DNA of 64,000 nucleotides from NCBI RefSeq assembly GCF_002631205.1, contig NZ_PDLO01000003.1, positions 186,001 to 250,000 of the forward strand. The letters run 5' to 3'. The notes beneath the pieces were generated by a model. That model searched no databases and had not been told where the DNA came from. It saw only the letters and a program-made list of their open reading frames with translations. This document shows positions 61,614-64,000 of this stretch, in pieces (the first letter of the stretch is position 1; every line of letters begins with the position of its first letter). The translations under genes were made by a program, and so were the position numbers. Source of the DNA: Neolewinella marina (GTDB lineage Bacteria; Bacteroidota; Bacteroidia; Chitinophagales; Saprospiraceae).

Positions 61614-63245
61614 ATGCAACAGTTGTTTTTTGTTTTTCTCTGTGTTCTGTCGCTGGGCCTGACCGCCCAGTCTTCCGCCCCCAACAACTGGTGGGAACTT
61701 GACCAGACGGAAAATTCCTTTCCCGGCGTGAGCGCCGCCCGTGCCAACGCCTATTTGGCCGGTAAAAAGGCTGAACCGGTGGTGGTGGCCGTGATCGATT
61801 CCGGAGTGGACATCGAGCACGAAGACCTCAAAGACGTGATCTGGACAAACCCCGGAGAAATCCCCGGCAACGGGATCGACGACGACCGCAACGGCTACGT
61901 CGACGACGTCCACGGCTGGAACTTCATCGGTGGGGCCGACGGCCGCAACGTGAACTACGAGAACCTGGAGGTCGTGCGCCTCTACAACCGCCTCCACGCC
62001 AAGTACAACAATCGCAACCGCGAGGGACTGAGCAAGAAGGAAAAGGCGGAATTTGATGCCTACCAGTCCTACAAGGAGACCATCGAAAAGAAGCAAAAGG
62101 AGCTCGGCCCCACCGCCGCCCAGTACGAAATGATCAAGGCGGCCATCGATCAGGCCCTGGAGGAACTCAACAAGGAGCCCGAGGACGTTACCGCTGAGGA
62201 CATCGCCGGGATCGACAGCGACGACCAGACGATCGCCATCGTCAAACAGGTGGTCGCCAACGCCACCGCCGGAGGCACCACCTTTGCCGAACTCTACGGC
62301 CAGCTCGAAGGAGCCCAGGAATACTTCGACAGCCAGCTGAAGTACAACTACAACCCCGAGTTCGATGCCCGGGAGATCGTCGGTGACGACCCCGCCAACT
62401 TCGATCAGCGCAACTACGGTAACAACGACGTGGAAGGCCCCGACGCCGCCCACGGTACCCACGTAGCCGGTATCATCGCCGGAGTTCGCGACAACGACCT
62501 CGGCATCAACGGCGTAGGCGGCGACCACGTCCGCATCATGAGCGTCCGCACCGTGCCCAACGGCGACGAGCGCGACAAGGACGTAGCCAACGCCATCCGC
62601 TACGCCGTGGACAACGGCGCCAAGGTGATCAACATGAGCTTCGGCAAGGGACAGAGCCCCTACAAGAAGGAGGTTGACGCTGCCATGAAGTACGCCGAGA
62701 AGAACGATGTCCTCCTCGTACACGCCGCCGGCAACGACGGCAAGATGCTGACCCTGGAAAACAACTACCCCAACGACACCTACCAGGGCCGCCGCAAGAC
62801 CGGCAAGACCTGGATCGAGGTAGGCGCCGCCAGCAGCAACTACAACGACCAGCTGGCCGCCGGCTTCTCGAACTACAACAAGAAATACGTCGACGTATTC
62901 GCCCCGGGCGCCCAGATCTACTCCACCATCCCCGGTGACGAGTACGCCAAGTTCGACGGCACCTCCATGGCCGCCCCCATGGTGGCCGGTATCGCCGCCC
63001 TCCTGCGCAGCTACTTCCCCGACCTCTCCGCCCGCCAGGTGAAGGAGATCATAGAGGAAAGCGCCCTGCCCGTCAACCTGAACGTCATCAAGCCGGGCAC
63101 CGACGATGAAACCGTCAAGTTCGCCGAACTGTCCGCCACCGGTGGCCTGGCCAATGCCTACACCGCCGTGAAACTCGCCGAGCGCACCAAGGGCAAGATC
63201 CGCCGCCAGCGCGACAACCGCGACGAAAGCCTGCGGCAGTACTAG
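61614..63245 (+). CDS. Subtilisin-like S8 family serine peptidase with long Asp-His insertion
   Basis: This 543-residue protein has a signal peptide (LFFVFLCVLSLGLTAQ). The catalytic Asp is in VVAVIDSGVDIEHEDL (about residue 61), the His in DAAHGTHVAGIIAGVRDN (about 279) and the Ser in FDGTSMAAPMVAGIAALL (about 449). About 180 residues of helical, charged sequence (QSYKETIEKKQKELGPTAAQ and following) separate Asp and His, far more than in classical subtilisins. No T9SS sorting domain is present at the C-terminus, which ends basic (IRRQRDNRDESLRQY). It probably acts in the periplasm or is released. A strong terminator follows. Confidence 0.92.
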   Translation: MQQLFFVFLCVLSLGLTAQSSAPNNWWELDQTENSFPGVSAARANAYLAGKKAEPVVVAVIDSGVDIEHEDLKDVIWTNPGEIPGNGIDDDRNGYVDDVHGWNFIGGADGRNVNYENLEVVRLYNRLHAKYNNRNREGLSKKEKAEFDAYQSYKETIEKKQKELGPTAAQYEMIKAAIDQALEELNKEPEDVTAEDIAGIDSDDQTIAIVKQVVANATAGGTTFAELYGQLEGAQEYFDSQLKYNYNPEFDAREIVGDDPANFDQRNYGNNDVEGPDAAHGTHVAGIIAGVRDNDLGINGVGGDHVRIMSVRTVPNGDERDKDVANAIRYAVDNGAKVINMSFGKGQSPYKKEVDAAMKYAEKNDVLLVHAAGNDGKMLTLENNYPNDTYQGRRKTGKTWIEVGAASSNYNDQLAAGFSNYNKKYVDVFAPGAQIYSTIPGDEYAKFDGTSMAAPMVAGIAALLRSYFPDLSARQVKEIIEESALPVNLNVIKPGTDDETVKFAELSATGGLANAYTAVKLAERTKGKIRRQRDNRDESLRQY

Positions 63246-63259
63246 TCCGCAATCCGCCG

Positions 63260-63347
63260 AGGCCTTCCGGAGACGCAGCCCCCTTCTCACCCCCCCCCTC
63301 ATGGGTGCGGTGAGGCGAGGTGCCCGGTCTCCGGAAGGCCTTTTTTT
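63260..63347 (+). terminator. Intrinsic terminator of the S8 protease gene
   Basis: AGGCCTTCCGGAGAC (63260-63274) and GTCTCCGGAAGGCCT (63327-63341) form a perfect 15-bp stem with a 52-nt loop, followed by a run of seven Ts. The long loop contains a C-run and a G-rich stretch. Confidence 0.85.
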
Positions 63348-63377
63348 ATTTCCCCAAGGTGTAATCCCCCCCCCGCA

Positions 63378-64000
63378 ATGACTGATGTAAAGCTTACCGA
63401 ATACTCCCACGGCGCCGGCTGCGGCTGCAAAATTGCCCCGGCGGTCCTCGACCGCATCCTGGCCCAGACCGCGCCGGGAGAGCCCTTCCCCCAGCTGCTG
63501 GTTGGTAACCGTGAGCGCGACGACGCGGCCGTCTATGACCTCGGCGACGGTACGGCCATCATCAGTACCACCGATTTCTTCATGCCCATCGTCGACGATC
63601 CCCTCACCTTCGGGCGGATTGCGGCCACCAACGCCATCAGCGACGTCTACGCGATGGGGGGCACGCCCATGATGGCCATCGCCATCCTGGGCTGGCCGAT
63701 CGATAAACTCGGGCCTGAAATCGCGGGGCAGGTTGTTGAAGGCGGCCGTCAGGCTTGCGCTGAGGCCGGCATCCCCCTGGCCGGCGGCCACAGCATCGAC
63801 AGTCCGGAGCCAATCTTCGGCTTGGCCGTAAATGGCCGGGTAGCCATCAGCCAGTTGAAAAAGAATGGCGGCGCCCGCCCCGGTGACCTGCTCTACCTGA
63901 CCAAGCCGCTGGGGGTAGGCATTCTGAGTACCGCTCAGAAGCAAAAGAAGCTGCGAAGTGCGGACGATGGGCTCGCCATCGAGCAAATGGTACGACTGAA
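63378..64000 (+). CDS. selD: Selenide, water dikinase (3'-partial)
   Basis: The first 207 residues are visible, starting [21 protein letters not shown]. The GAGCGCK block is the active-site loop of SelD with Cys (not selenocysteine) at the catalytic position. Later motifs include [32 protein letters not shown] and [17 protein letters not shown]. SelD makes selenophosphate from selenide and ATP for selenocysteine or selenouridine synthesis. The gene runs off the window. The partner genes selA or mnmH are not seen. Confidence 0.95.
   Translation, partial: MTDVKLTEYSHGAGCGCKIAPAVLDRILAQTAPGEPFPQLLVGNRERDDAAVYDLGDGTAIISTTDFFMPIVDDPLTFGRIAATNAISDVYAMGGTPMMAIAILGWPIDKLGPEIAGQVVEGGRQACAEAGIPLAGGHSIDSPEPIFGLAVNGRVAISQLKKNGGARPGDLLYLTKPLGVGILSTAQKQKKLRSADDGLAIEQMVRL

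Noticed and set aside
61590-63986. 798-codon open frame antisense to the S8 protease and selD
   Set aside because: It mirrors two well-supported genes on the other strand and is Val/Gly/Asp-rich with no motif; GC-rich third positions produce such frames.

Overview
The window reads as a chromosome segment of a high-GC member of the Bacteroidota, most likely a Lewinella-type Saprospiria. The evidence is a SusC/SusD pair, two proteins with type IX secretion sorting domains (one of the gliding-motility C-terminal kind), several Bacteroidota-type lipoproteins, the gene order pheA - aminotransferase - tyrA - DAHP synthase/chorismate mutase, and promoters of the form TTTG-N19-TAnnTTTG. The taxon is inferred from gene content and style, not from a marker-gene comparison. 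I saw no rRNA, tRNA, CRISPR array, prophage or insertion sequence.

Layout. 0-5.4 kb: a 5'-truncated tandem GH26-like protein, a secreted SGNH esterase with duplicated N-terminal modules, and a CgeB-like glycosyltransferase. 5.4-8.0 kb (minus): yaaA-hscB-rseP. 8.1-12.4 kb (plus): the aromatic amino acid operon. It is preceded by a consensus promoter, a 17-codon leader peptide with the run FYFWFSFY, and mutually exclusive antiterminator and terminator hairpins, which together look like a complete transcription attenuator. 12.4-17.8 kb: monooxygenase, ychF, rhomboid, a Dabb lipoprotein, an acyltransferase and pyrR-pyrB. 18-22 kb: an acetyltransferase fusion, a pterin pair (PTPS-folE) and aspartate kinase. 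22.5-25.3 kb: a membrane Fe-S protein and a CCG-domain Fe-S protein, split by a lower-GC four-helix-bundle gene. 25.4-34 kb: xylulokinase, a DUF2064 glycosyltransferase, SusC, SusD, a sodium/solute symporter and csaA. 34-38.4 kb: a PAS/sigma-54 regulator divergent from an arsenosugar-type unit (a metallophosphoesterase fused to an AhpD-like domain, then radical SAM ArsS). 38.5-46.6 kb (minus): prolyl oligopeptidase, outer membrane DUF481 protein, DUF6580 membrane protein, gliding-type surface protein and typA. 46.8-55 kb: small enzymes, an AraC regulator, a Gfo/Idh plus DUF1080 pair, a methyltransferase and a large GAF protein. 55-64 kb: a GH65-like hydrolase divergent from a sulfatase, PBP1A, a subtilisin-like protease, and the start of selD.

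The strongest regulatory observation is the attenuator at 8148-8310. Also worth a second look are a -7 box (TAnCTTTGC-like) that recurs very close to start codons, which suggests leaderless or very short 5' UTRs; degenerate 7-8 nt tandem repeats at the 3' ends of several genes; the metallophosphoesterase-AhpD fusion beside arsS; and an apparently detached lipoprotein signal in front of the prolyl oligopeptidase.
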